Part shown: positions 34,611 through 43,376 of the stretch, piece by piece
Numbering within the stretch: the stretch's first letter is position 1
How the letters are laid out: every line of letters begins with the position of its first letter
DNA from: JAWPMT01 sp965267435
GTDB lineage: Bacteria; Bacteroidota; Bacteroidia; Cytophagales; Cyclobacteriaceae
DNA length: 64,000 nt
Assembly: GCA_965267435.1 (NCBI GenBank)
Contig: OZ253960.1
Span: 2,976,001-3,040,000, forward strand
Reading direction: 5' to 3'
The notes under the pieces: generated by a model
Told to the model about the DNA's origin: nothing
Seen by the model: only the letters and a program-made list of their open reading frames with translations
Database searches by the model: none
Program-made: the position numbers and the translations under genes

Positions 34611-35642
34611 ATGATACGAAGACAATTCCTCGAAAAATCCGCCCTCTCGATCGCCGGCTTCGGCATGGGTCTCAACGCCTTCAGTAGAATGAAGGAATTC
34701 CAGGACCAGATAATAGGCCACAACTCACACCAATACAAAGTCGACCTGAACTGGGGTGCACTGAACTCGCAGTTCTATCCGGTGAAAGACTGCCACGAAA
34801 TGGTGCAGGATAGCCAGGGGCGTATTGTGTTGCTCACTAACCACACGAAAAACAATGTGATCATCTATGATAAATCCGGAAGACTGATTGAGGTGTGGGG
34901 CACCGAGTTCCCAGGAGCGCATGGATTGACCCTCAATGTCGAAGGTGGCGAGGACTTCCTGTACATCTCCGACAACAGCCGGCACGAAGTGATCAAAACC
35001 ACGATCGACGGAAAGGTCGTGCAGGTATTCCCCTACCCCGCGGACTCTGGCAAATACGAAAAGCCTGAGCAATACGTCCCGACAGAAACGGCCATTGCCG
35101 AGAATGGAGACGTGTACGTCGCAGATGGGTACGGACAGCAATACATCATGCATTACAATGCCAAAGGTGAGTTGCTCAATACCTTTGGTGGCAAGGGTGA
35201 AGGGCCGGAAAACTTTGACAATGCCCATGGTATCTGTATCGACACCCGTCAGTCGGAGCCTATCCTGCTGATCACAGCCAGAGCTCAGAACAAATTGAAG
35301 CGCTTCACGATGGATGGCACGCACATCAGCACCATCGACCTACCCGGAGCTTTCATCTGTCGGCCAGTCGTGAATAAGAAAAACGTCTACCTCGCAACGA
35401 TCTGGTCCGCAGACAAAGCGGAAGGGTCTGGCTTCGTGTCAATCCTGGATGAAAACAACCAGCTGGTCTCCGCTCCCGGAGGTTGCGAGCCCAAGTATAA
35501 CGACGGTCAGTTGCGGTCCATGTACCAGACACTCAAGATCTTCATACACCCCCATGACGTGTGTGTAGATGATGATGACAACCTCTACGTCGCTCAGTGG
35601 AACTCAGGACAGACCTACCCCATCAAGCTCAACCGCGTATGA
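34611..35642 (+). CDS. Tat-exported NHL-repeat six-bladed beta-propeller
   Basis: A 343-residue protein with a twin-arginine signal (RRQFLEKSALSIAG, residues 3-16), so it is exported folded, perhaps with a bound metal or cofactor. The rest is an NHL-type propeller with repeated blades (VQDSQGRIVLLTNHTKNNVIIYD, GEDFLYISDNSRHEVIKT, IAENGDVYVADGYGQQYIMHYN, PHDVCVDDDDNLYVAQW) resembling peptidylglycine alpha-amidating lyase-like and other metal-binding propellers. The histidines in blade openings (CHEMVQD, HGLT, HGICID, HPHDVC) could be metal ligands. A lyase or binding role is inferred; the substrate is unknown. Its stop overlaps the next gene's start (ATGA). Confidence 0.85.
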   Translation: MIRRQFLEKSALSIAGFGMGLNAFSRMKEFQDQIIGHNSHQYKVDLNWGALNSQFYPVKDCHEMVQDSQGRIVLLTNHTKNNVIIYDKSGRLIEVWGTEFPGAHGLTLNVEGGEDFLYISDNSRHEVIKTTIDGKVVQVFPYPADSGKYEKPEQYVPTETAIAENGDVYVADGYGQQYIMHYNAKGELLNTFGGKGEGPENFDNAHGICIDTRQSEPILLITARAQNKLKRFTMDGTHISTIDLPGAFICRPVVNKKNVYLATIWSADKAEGSGFVSILDENNQLVSAPGGCEPKYNDGQLRSMYQTLKIFIHPHDVCVDDDDNLYVAQWNSGQTYPIKLNRV

Positions 35643-36433
35643 GGATACTCCCCGGTGTTCTATTGCTGATGCTGGTGGCCTGTCAAACACCACAGCCCAC
35701 AGACAGCGCTTCTCCTATCCGATTTCAGTTAGCTGCTCCGCAAGTCCAGGTTGACTCTATGCTCTTTACGGAATCGGCGAGTTTGTCCCTTGAACTAGAT
35801 CAACCCGGAGTAGAGATCTATTTCGCTATCGATCAGGAGGAAGTGAGCAGGGAAGACACCCGATATGAAGGCCAGGTAGAGCTCACCAAGTCCAGCTATG
35901 TCTCAGTTCGAGCTTTTCATCCGGATTTTGAGGAAAGCGACATTCGAAAGGTAGAAGTGCGAAAATTGAGGGATTTCAGCGATGCCCGGGTTACCCTAAG
36001 CGAGCAGCCTGTCGATCGCTACAGTGGCTCCGGACCCCAGGGATTGGTGGATATGATCAAGGGTGGGGCCAACTTTGGATCTGATGCGTGGATGGGATTC
36101 CAAACAGAAGCCCTTCGGATCAAGCTCAGTTGGGACCAAAGTCAGGAGATACGGTCTGTGACCATCAGTACCCTGGACAACCATGGCAGTTGGATCTTCA
36201 GTCCGGTGGAATTCGAAGCGCGGGTTCCTGGAAAGGCCAGCGTACACCAGGAGTTTGACGGGCCCTCCTCTCCCGCGGCTGCAAGCATGGACTTCGTGGC
36301 AATCGATTTTCCAGTGCCTGTTGAAACCAATACGCTTGAATTGGACATCTTTCCACTACAGGCCATCCCCGAGTGGCATGACGGGAGAGGCACCACGCCG
36401 TGGTTATTTATCGATGAAATCATCATCAACTGA
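35639..36433 (+). CDS. Lipoprotein with chitobiase-type and GH20-associated C-terminal domains
   Basis: A 264-residue lipoprotein (lipobox LVAC, C15). The ATG at 35639 is chosen since it begins the lipoprotein signal and forms an ATGA overlap with the propeller gene. Residues about 35-105 resemble a chitobiase/hexosaminidase C-terminal-like domain (LSLELDQPGVEIYFAIDQ). Residues about 125-264 form a jelly-roll-like domain with GGANFGSDAWMGF and a final EWHDGRG then WLFIDEIII, closely parallel to the C-terminus of the next protein and to C-termini of Bacteroidota GH20 hexosaminidases. There is no catalytic domain, so it is probably a binding or scaffolding partner of the DUF4838 protein 3 bp downstream. 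Confidence 0.7.
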   Translation: MRILPGVLLLMLVACQTPQPTDSASPIRFQLAAPQVQVDSMLFTESASLSLELDQPGVEIYFAIDQEEVSREDTRYEGQVELTKSSYVSVRAFHPDFEESDIRKVEVRKLRDFSDARVTLSEQPVDRYSGSGPQGLVDMIKGGANFGSDAWMGFQTEALRIKLSWDQSQEIRSVTISTLDNHGSWIFSPVEFEARVPGKASVHQEFDGPSSPAAASMDFVAIDFPVPVETNTLELDIFPLQAIPEWHDGRGTTPWLFIDEIIIN

Positions 36434-36436
36434 GCC

Positions 36437-38674
36437 ATGAACCGAATCGTCACCACCCTGAAACCAACCCTCATCGCTGTCTTAGCCCTTTTGATCAGTT
36501 GCGAGGCCCCACGGTTGGAAATTGTGAAAGAAGGCGTATCCGACCATGAGATTGTCCTGGTCCCCAACGCTACCGCCAATGAGAAAAGGGCCGCCTCGGA
36601 GTTGCAGAAGTACATTGAGCAAATCTCGGGAGTCAGTCTACCAATCGTAAGTGAACCCTCCAGCCAACCTTACATCCGGGTAGGAAGCGAAACCCTGGAT
36701 CTCAAGCCTCATGAGATCGCTCATGTTGCCGACGGCCTCAACTTGATAATTGCTGGCGGGGAGCCACAATCCACGCTTTATGCAGTTTATACTTTTCTAG
36801 AGGACCAACTTGGCTGCCGGTTTTATGCGCCGGACTATGAATCCACCCCCGCCGCGGCTAGTATCAGTGTACCAGGGGACCTTGATTTCAGATACAAACC
36901 TGACATCACCGTTCGAACCGTTCATTCCCGGCTCTTCTACGCAGACACAGTTTTCGCCGACAAACGTGGCGTGACCTATGAGGCCTTTCCCAAATATGCC
37001 CCAGAAGCTCGGGTGCATACTTTTCATCGGTTCATGCCAGCAGAGAAGCACCTGAACAACCATCCAGAGTACTATGCATTGAGAAACGGCCGACGGATCC
37101 CCACGCAGCTGTGCCTAACCAATGAAACAGTCTTCGAGATCGTGCGAGACACCGTGGCCTCACTGCTGGCACGATCTCCCGAAGCCGAGGTAGTCTCTGT
37201 CAGTCAGGACGACAATCAGCAGTATTGCCAGTGTGACAACTGCGCAGCCATAGACACCAAAGAGGAATCCCCGGCGGGTTCGATGATCACTTTCGTCAAT
37301 CGGATTGCCGAACAATTCCCCGACAAGATGATCTCCACCCTGGCCTATCAATACACGCGAAAGGCACCGAAGACCGTGAAGCCCCGCGAAAACGTGCTCA
37401 TCACCCTTTGCTCCATTGAATGTGACCGGAGTGCTCCCATAGCTAAAAAATGTGAGGACTTCTATGAAGATCTGGTAGCATGGGGCAAGATCTCCGACAA
37501 TGTCCGCATTTGGGATTACACGACACAGTTTACGAATTTCCTTGCACCGTTTCCTAACCTGCGCACACTTCAGCCCAATGTCCAGCTATTTCGCAACAAC
37601 AGTGCCCGGTGGGTTTTCGAGCAGCATAGCCACAACCCAAGCGAGCTATTCGAACTACGATCGTACCTGACCGCCAAGCTGCTGTGGGATCCTGACCTCG
37701 ACGTGCAAGCAGTAACCCAGGATTTCCTTAATGGATATTATCAAGAAGCGGCGCCGTTTATCGAACAGTACATCGAGCGCATCCATGACGAAATCGAAGC
37801 AGATAGTGACTTCTTCCTCTTCCTTTATGGTGACCCCTCCCAGGGGTTTGACTCTTTCCTGAGTGCCGAGCTACTGACTCAATACAACACGTGGTTTGAC
37901 GAAGCGGAAAGGGCTGTGGCAGCCCGGCCCGAAGTCTTGGAAAGAGTCAGACGTGCGCGGCTCAGTGTAGACTACGCCTCACTGGAAGCTGCCCGTAAAA
38001 ACCTTTCGACAGACTTTGCCTTGACCCACGTCGATGATAACGGCAACAAATTCACTCCCGCTCCCTTATTGACCAGATTGGACCGCTTTGAACTGACTTG
38101 CGGCGCAGGCAATATCACAGCCATGAACGAAATGAGATTCACAGTCGAAGAATACCTGGCGGGTTATCAGAATACCCTCACACGATCCGTGCAGAGAAAC
38201 ATTGCTTCGAATAAACCCGTGGTGCTAGAGACGAATCCAAAGAAATACGCGGATGAGGATCCACAGACGCTCACCGATGGTGCTCTTGGCGGTGCCAACT
38301 TCTACGCCAACTGGTTGGGTTTTGAGGGCAATGATCTGGTCGCGGTGATTGACCTGGAGCAGCAGGAAGACTTCAGCAATATCTCGACCACCTTTCTTCA
38401 GGTCGTCAACCACATCGTGTTCTTCCCCGAGGCCGTGGAGTTTCACTACAGCAAAGACGGACAGACGTTTCAATCCCTTGGAAGGACAGCCAACCAACGT
38501 CCGCTATCACCAGAAAGCAAGATCAATGATACCCAGAGTTTTGACCTGGAATTCCCCACTGTGACAGGCAGATACATCAAGGTAGTGGGCAAGAACCTGA
38601 GTACTGCTCCCATCTGGCATCACGGCGCAGGACTACCCAGTTGGATATTCGTGGATGAAATTATGGTGCTTTGA
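36437..38674 (+). CDS. DUF4838 lipoprotein with GH67N-like domain
   Basis: A 745-residue lipoprotein (lipobox LISC, C22). The N-terminal part (about 30-130) resembles the GH67/GH20-type alpha-beta domain (NATANEKRAASELQKYIEQISG, ADGLNLIIAGGEPQSTLYAVYTFLEDQLGCRFYAPD), followed by the DUF4838 core at about 150-480 (CLTNETVFEIVRDTV, VVSVSQDDNQQYCQCDNCAAID) and a C-terminal jelly-roll (GGANFYANWLGFEG to SWIFVDEIMVL). The CxCxxC cluster at about 260-265 is conserved in the family. DUF4838 proteins look like glycosidases of unproven activity. It probably cleaves or binds the target of this operon. Confidence 0.85.
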   Translation: MNRIVTTLKPTLIAVLALLISCEAPRLEIVKEGVSDHEIVLVPNATANEKRAASELQKYIEQISGVSLPIVSEPSSQPYIRVGSETLDLKPHEIAHVADGLNLIIAGGEPQSTLYAVYTFLEDQLGCRFYAPDYESTPAAASISVPGDLDFRYKPDITVRTVHSRLFYADTVFADKRGVTYEAFPKYAPEARVHTFHRFMPAEKHLNNHPEYYALRNGRRIPTQLCLTNETVFEIVRDTVASLLARSPEAEVVSVSQDDNQQYCQCDNCAAIDTKEESPAGSMITFVNRIAEQFPDKMISTLAYQYTRKAPKTVKPRENVLITLCSIECDRSAPIAKKCEDFYEDLVAWGKISDNVRIWDYTTQFTNFLAPFPNLRTLQPNVQLFRNNSARWVFEQHSHNPSELFELRSYLTAKLLWDPDLDVQAVTQDFLNGYYQEAAPFIEQYIERIHDEIEADSDFFLFLYGDPSQGFDSFLSAELLTQYNTWFDEAERAVAARPEVLERVRRARLSVDYASLEAARKNLSTDFALTHVDDNGNKFTPAPLLTRLDRFELTCGAGNITAMNEMRFTVEEYLAGYQNTLTRSVQRNIASNKPVVLETNPKKYADEDPQTLTDGALGGANFYANWLGFEGNDLVAVIDLEQQEDFSNISTTFLQVVNHIVFFPEAVEFHYSKDGQTFQSLGRTANQRPLSPESKINDTQSFDLEFPTVTGRYIKVVGKNLSTAPIWHHGAGLPSWIFVDEIMVL

Positions 38675-38698
38675 CCTACAGCCTTCAAAACTGAGCCA

Positions 38699-40591
38699 AT
38701 GAACCTTACTCTCAAACCTTTGAATAGAGCGCTATTTATTGCCTTTTTGGGGCTGGCGTTCTCATGTCAGCAGTCAACCTCCAGAACAGAGATCAAAACT
38801 GATGTATTGGTCATAGGTGGTGGAGCCAGCGGGGTCATGGCAGGTATTCAGTCTGCAAGAATGGGCGCTTCCACACTCATCGTAGAAGAGACAGTGTGGC
38901 TGGGCGGCATGCTCACCGCAGCTGGCGTGAGCGCGATTGACGGCAACTATCAATTGCCTTCGGGGCTTTGGGAAGAATTTAGGCAACGGCTGTATGCGCA
39001 CTATGGCGGGGCAGATAGCGTCAAAACGGGCTGGGTGAGTAACGTACTGTTTGAACCCGAAGTGGGTGCTGAAATACTCTCAGATATGGTCTCGCAAGAA
39101 CAGACATTACAAGTACGGCGCGGGTCGCTACTTCAAGAGCTGAAGGCAACAGACCAGGGGTGGTCAGCCCTCTTCGACGGCGACGACGGCCTATTCGTGG
39201 TAGGCGCCAGGATCGTGATAGATGCTACGGAGTTGGGTGATGCAGCCCGAATGGCTGGTATCCCTTACGATGTAGGCATGGACGGCCGCGATATCACAGG
39301 CGAAGACATCGCCCCCGAAAAGGCAAACGATATCGTCCAGGACATGACCTATGTGGCCGTACTGGAAGAATTCCCCGAAGGGACTGACAAAACGATCGCG
39401 CGGCCTGTAGACTACGATCCAACTCCCTTCCAATGTACCTGTGCAGGGAAATGTGCCCAAGACACGATCCCCCGCACCTTGTGGGAGTGTGACCAAATGA
39501 TGCGCTATGGCAAGCTCCCCAACAACAAATACATGATCAATTGGCCCATCTATGGCAACGACTACTACGCCAACGTCATTGACCTGGATCGTGCGAGTCG
39601 ATTGGAGGCATTTGAAAGGGCCAAGTCCTTTACCAAGAACTATATCTACTACCTCCAGACAGAGTTGGGCTATAGCCATTTTGGGATTGCAGAGAATCTC
39701 TTCCCCACCGAGGATGGTTTTCCCATGATCCCTTACCATCGCGAGTCCCGCAGGATCCATGGCATCGTGCAGTTCAATATCAACGACCTGGCCCGGCCCT
39801 TTGAGCAGGAGGACACCAAATACCGTACAGGAATAGCCGTTGGTGACTATCCGGTAGACCATCATCATGCCGCCTATCCAGACCACAAGAATCTCCCCGA
39901 TTTACATTTCTACCCGGTGCCCTCCTACTCCATTCCGCTAGGATCGCTGATCCCGCAATCGACTTCCAACTTCATCGTGGCAGAGAAGTCTATTTCTGTG
40001 ACCAACCTAGTGAATGGCACCACGCGCCTGCAGCCTGTTTGTCTGTTGATCGGGCAAGCTGCTGGCACAGTAGCTGCATTGTCCGTGCATCAAAGTCTTG
40101 ATCCCCGCGAAGTGTCGGTCCGTCAAGTACAGCAACAACTTTTGGCCAGCGGAGCCATGATCCTCCCCTACGCCGACGTAGACATTTCAGACCCAACTTT
40201 CGGCGCTATTCAGCGGATAGGTGCCACAGGCATTCTCAAGGGAGAAGGCGTGAACATCGGTTGGGAAAATAAGACGCTGTTTTATCCGGACTCTGTTACG
40301 GATTGGCCCGCGCTGCGAACCGACCTGGCCGAGTTCTACGACTTTCAGGTCTCTTCGGAAGCTAAAACCATCCACTTCGAGCTTTTGCGGGAAATCGCGG
40401 CGCAACAAACCGGATTGACCACTGACGCCATTGATCAACGCACCGAGGAGATCAACCGCGAGTACCAACTCAATCTGAACAGCATCAAGAATGCGCTGAC
40501 ACGCCGACAGGTAGCCGTACTGCTCGACGAGCTGCTGTCTCCCTTCGAAATACCTGTGGACCACCGGGGCAACATTCTACAACAACCTTAA
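38699..40591 (+). CDS. FAD-dependent oxidoreductase lipoprotein (PF12831-like)
   Basis: A 630-residue flavoprotein anchored as a lipoprotein (lipobox FSC, C23). The dinucleotide-binding motif VIGGGASGVMAG covers about 38-49, with the acid end of the second strand at VEETVWLGG; the region ending in GTTRLQPVCLLIGQAAGTVAA at about 440-460 closes the FAD site. A cysteine cluster QCTCAGKC near residue 245 may bind metal or form disulphides. Exported FAD enzymes of this family accompany polysaccharide utilisation but lack an assigned reaction; oxidation or elimination at a sugar is possible. It is followed after 9 bp by the second symporter. Confidence 0.85.
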   Translation: MNLTLKPLNRALFIAFLGLAFSCQQSTSRTEIKTDVLVIGGGASGVMAGIQSARMGASTLIVEETVWLGGMLTAAGVSAIDGNYQLPSGLWEEFRQRLYAHYGGADSVKTGWVSNVLFEPEVGAEILSDMVSQEQTLQVRRGSLLQELKATDQGWSALFDGDDGLFVVGARIVIDATELGDAARMAGIPYDVGMDGRDITGEDIAPEKANDIVQDMTYVAVLEEFPEGTDKTIARPVDYDPTPFQCTCAGKCAQDTIPRTLWECDQMMRYGKLPNNKYMINWPIYGNDYYANVIDLDRASRLEAFERAKSFTKNYIYYLQTELGYSHFGIAENLFPTEDGFPMIPYHRESRRIHGIVQFNINDLARPFEQEDTKYRTGIAVGDYPVDHHHAAYPDHKNLPDLHFYPVPSYSIPLGSLIPQSTSNFIVAEKSISVTNLVNGTTRLQPVCLLIGQAAGTVAALSVHQSLDPREVSVRQVQQQLLASGAMILPYADVDISDPTFGAIQRIGATGILKGEGVNIGWENKTLFYPDSVTDWPALRTDLAEFYDFQVSSEAKTIHFELLREIAAQQTGLTTDAIDQRTEEINREYQLNLNSIKNALTRRQVAVLLDELLSPFEIPVDHRGNILQQP

Positions 40592-40600
40592 CCTTCTCTG

Positions 40601-42424
40601 ATGAGCTTATCAGCACTCGATATATCCATCATTCTAGCCTACTTGCTGATTTCGGTCGCCTTTGGGTTTTACATCTCCAAAAGGGCCTCCAAAAACCTTC
40701 AGTCGTATTTCCTGGGCGGCAATAAGATCCCATGGTATGTCCTTGGTGTTTCCAATGCCTCTGGTATGTTCGACATCTCCGGAGTGATGTGGACCGTAGC
40801 GATCTGTTTTGTCTATGGGCTGAAGAGTGCCTGGATCCCGTGGCTGTGGCCTGTGTGGAACCAGGTATTCGTCATGATCTTCCTCGCCATCTGGCTTCGG
40901 AGATCGGGTGCGATGACCGGCGCAGAATGGCTATCGACCCGCTTCGGTGAAAACCGTGGTAAGGAACTGTCCCACATAGTGGTCGTCACGTTTGCGTTGA
41001 TCAGTGTCATCGGATTCATCGGCTATGCCTTTGAGGGTATCGGGAAATTTGCTGTGACCTTCTTCCCTTATGACTTGTCCTTCAACCTGCTTGGATTGAC
41101 GATCCCACCTGAAAAAGCCTACGCCTTGATCATCATAGGCGTGACGACTATTTACGTCGTAAAAGGAGGAATGTACAGCGTCGTGGGCACCGAGGTTCTG
41201 CAATTTCTGATCATGACCGTGTCGTGCTTTGTCATTGGCTACGTGGTCCTCGACAAAGTCAGCGCTGCGGACCTGGAAGGTGCCCTGCCCGACGGCTGGC
41301 GCAGTATTTGGCCCGAGTGGCGCCTGGACCTCGACTGGTCAGAGATCCTGCCGGCGGTGAACAATTACATCGCCAAAGACGACTTCAACTTCTTCGGCAT
41401 CGTACTCATGCTAATGATCTTCAAGGGCATCCTCGCCTCTTTGGCAGGGCCCGTTCCGAGCTACGACATGCAACGAATACTTGCCACCAAATCACCACAG
41501 GAAGCCGCTAAGATGAGTGCCTTTACCATTTTGGTCCTGTACATCCCAAGGTACCTGATGATCGCAGGACTGGCCGTTTTGGGAGTAGTCTACTTCCGCC
41601 CTCAGCTGATAGAAATGGGTGATAATATAGACTTCGAACTCATTCTTCCCTACGTCATCAATAACTTCCTACCAGTCGGCGTGACAGGGCTGATTCTGGC
41701 AGGCTTGGTGGCGGCTTTCATGTCCACCTTCGCAGCCTTCGTCAATGCCGCACCTGCTTACCTCGTCAATGACATTTACAAGCGATACATCAACCCCAAC
41801 GCCAGCGACAGAAAATATGTGCGACTGAGCTATCTGTCGTCCGTGGCGATCGTCTTCCTGGGGGTGTTCGTGGGTTTCTTTATTGACTCGATCGACTCCC
41901 TCACCAAGTGGATAGTAGCCTCGCTGTATGGCGGCTATACCGCCGCCAATGTGCTCAAGTGGATCTGGTGGCGCTTCAATGGGCATGGGTATTTCTGGGG
42001 TATGCTGGGAGGCCTTGTTGGCTCCATGACGCTACCGAAGCTGATGCCAGAGACCTTTGACTTGTATATTTTCCCATTGATACTACTCTTGGCGCTGGCG
42101 GGATGCCTGCTTGGTACGCTACTCACCCCACCAGAGGATGAAGGAGTACTTAAAAACTTTTACCGGAAGGTCCGACCCTGGGGATTCTGGAAACCCATCC
42201 ACGACAAACTCATTCAAGAAGATCCGACCTTCAAGGGCAACCAACAATTTAGGCGTGACGCTTTCAATGTCCTGGTGGGAATCATTTGGCAGATGAGCAT
42301 GGTGGTGATCCCCATGTATCTCGTTATTCGGGAGTATATCCCGCTGGCGTGGTCGGTCGCGATCCTCCTCCTGACCTCATGGCTCCTGAAGAAATACTGG
42401 TGGGATAAACTGGAGCGAGAATAG
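40601..42424 (+). CDS. Sodium:solute symporter (SSS/SLC5 family) 2
   Basis: A 607-residue inner-membrane symporter, a clear paralogue of the one at 15791-17581 with matching motifs (SYFLGGNKIPWYVLGVSNASGMFDISG, FVYGLKSAW, AGLVAAFMSTFAAFVNAAPAYLVNDIYKRYINPNAS). About 13-14 helices. It should bring the product of the exported enzymes upstream to the cytoplasmic DUF4434 protein and epimerase encoded immediately downstream. The DUF4434 gene begins directly after its stop (TAGATG), so the three are tightly linked. Confidence 0.93.
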   Translation: MSLSALDISIILAYLLISVAFGFYISKRASKNLQSYFLGGNKIPWYVLGVSNASGMFDISGVMWTVAICFVYGLKSAWIPWLWPVWNQVFVMIFLAIWLRRSGAMTGAEWLSTRFGENRGKELSHIVVVTFALISVIGFIGYAFEGIGKFAVTFFPYDLSFNLLGLTIPPEKAYALIIIGVTTIYVVKGGMYSVVGTEVLQFLIMTVSCFVIGYVVLDKVSAADLEGALPDGWRSIWPEWRLDLDWSEILPAVNNYIAKDDFNFFGIVLMLMIFKGILASLAGPVPSYDMQRILATKSPQEAAKMSAFTILVLYIPRYLMIAGLAVLGVVYFRPQLIEMGDNIDFELILPYVINNFLPVGVTGLILAGLVAAFMSTFAAFVNAAPAYLVNDIYKRYINPNASDRKYVRLSYLSSVAIVFLGVFVGFFIDSIDSLTKWIVASLYGGYTAANVLKWIWWRFNGHGYFWGMLGGLVGSMTLPKLMPETFDLYIFPLILLLALAGCLLGTLLTPPEDEGVLKNFYRKVRPWGFWKPIHDKLIQEDPTFKGNQQFRRDAFNVLVGIIWQMSMVVIPMYLVIREYIPLAWSVAILLLTSWLLKKYWWDKLERE

Positions 42425-43369
42425 ATGGATAAGATAACACCCATTACTGGCACTTTTCTCGACGAGATCAGTCACGACATCAACCATCAGAACTGGGGAG
42501 AAAAGGAGTGGGATACGGATTTTGCGAGCATGAAGACCGCTGGAATCGACACGGTGATCCTCATCAGGTCTGGCTATCAGCAGTGGCTGACATACCCCTC
42601 TGCCTACCTGATAAATGAGCACAGCTGCTACGAACCCTATGAGGATCTCGTGGCTATGTTTCTCCGGCTGAGTGAGAAGCACGACATGAAGTTCTATTTT
42701 GGTCTGTACGACTCCGGCCGATACTGGACCAACAAGGACTACGAAACAGAAACTACCATCAACCTGCGGGTGATTGACGAAGTGTATGAGCGATATGGAG
42801 ACTCCAGCGCCTTCGCGGGTTGGTACTTCTCCCATGAGATCAATCGCAATGAAATGGGGGTCGTAGAGGAGTATGTCAAACTCGGCGAGCACTGCAAAGC
42901 CATCAAGGAGCTACCTGTCCTGATATCCCCGTACATCGACGGCAAAAAAGCCGTCATGGCCAGCGAGGGTCGGCTGTCGAAGGATGATCCCATCACACTG
43001 GAGATGCACCGGCAGGAATGGGACCATGTCTTGAGCAGTGTAAAGGATGTAGTCGATATCGTTGCCTTTCAGGACGGCCATGTGGGCTTTGACGAACTCG
43101 AGGGCTTCATGCGTGTGAACAAGGAGCTCAGTGATTTGTATGGCCTCCACTGCTGGACGAACTGCGAATCATTCGACCGCGATATGCCCATCAAATTCCT
43201 GCCCATCAAGTGGGAAAAAATGTGGCTAAAGCTCAAAACGGCACACAAAGTAGGCATCGAAAATGCCATCACTTTCGAATTCTCCCACTTTATGAGCCCC
43301 AATTCCAGCTACGAACAAGCGAGAAATCTGTATAATCGCTATCTGGAATGTTTGAACCGCCAACTTTAA
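42425..43369 (+). CDS. DUF4434-like TIM-barrel protein, cytoplasmic
   Basis: A 314-residue protein without a signal peptide. It matches the DUF4434-type barrel: TGTFLDEISHDINHQNWGEKEW at the N-terminus, strand ends AGIDTVILIRSGYQ, HDMKFYFGLYDSG and FAGWYFSHEINRNE, then VDIVAFQDGHVGF and LHCWTNCESFD. Glutamates in SHEIN and NCESF sit at barrel strand ends and are candidate catalytic residues by analogy with other TIM-barrel glycosidases; this is inference. It starts at the symporter stop and ends 7 bp before the epimerase, so it probably acts on the imported sugar before epimerisation. Confidence 0.78.
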   Translation: MDKITPITGTFLDEISHDINHQNWGEKEWDTDFASMKTAGIDTVILIRSGYQQWLTYPSAYLINEHSCYEPYEDLVAMFLRLSEKHDMKFYFGLYDSGRYWTNKDYETETTINLRVIDEVYERYGDSSAFAGWYFSHEINRNEMGVVEEYVKLGEHCKAIKELPVLISPYIDGKKAVMASEGRLSKDDPITLEMHRQEWDHVLSSVKDVVDIVAFQDGHVGFDELEGFMRVNKELSDLYGLHCWTNCESFDRDMPIKFLPIKWEKMWLKLKTAHKVGIENAITFEFSHFMSPNSSYEQARNLYNRYLECLNRQL

Positions 43370-43376
43370 GGCTGCT

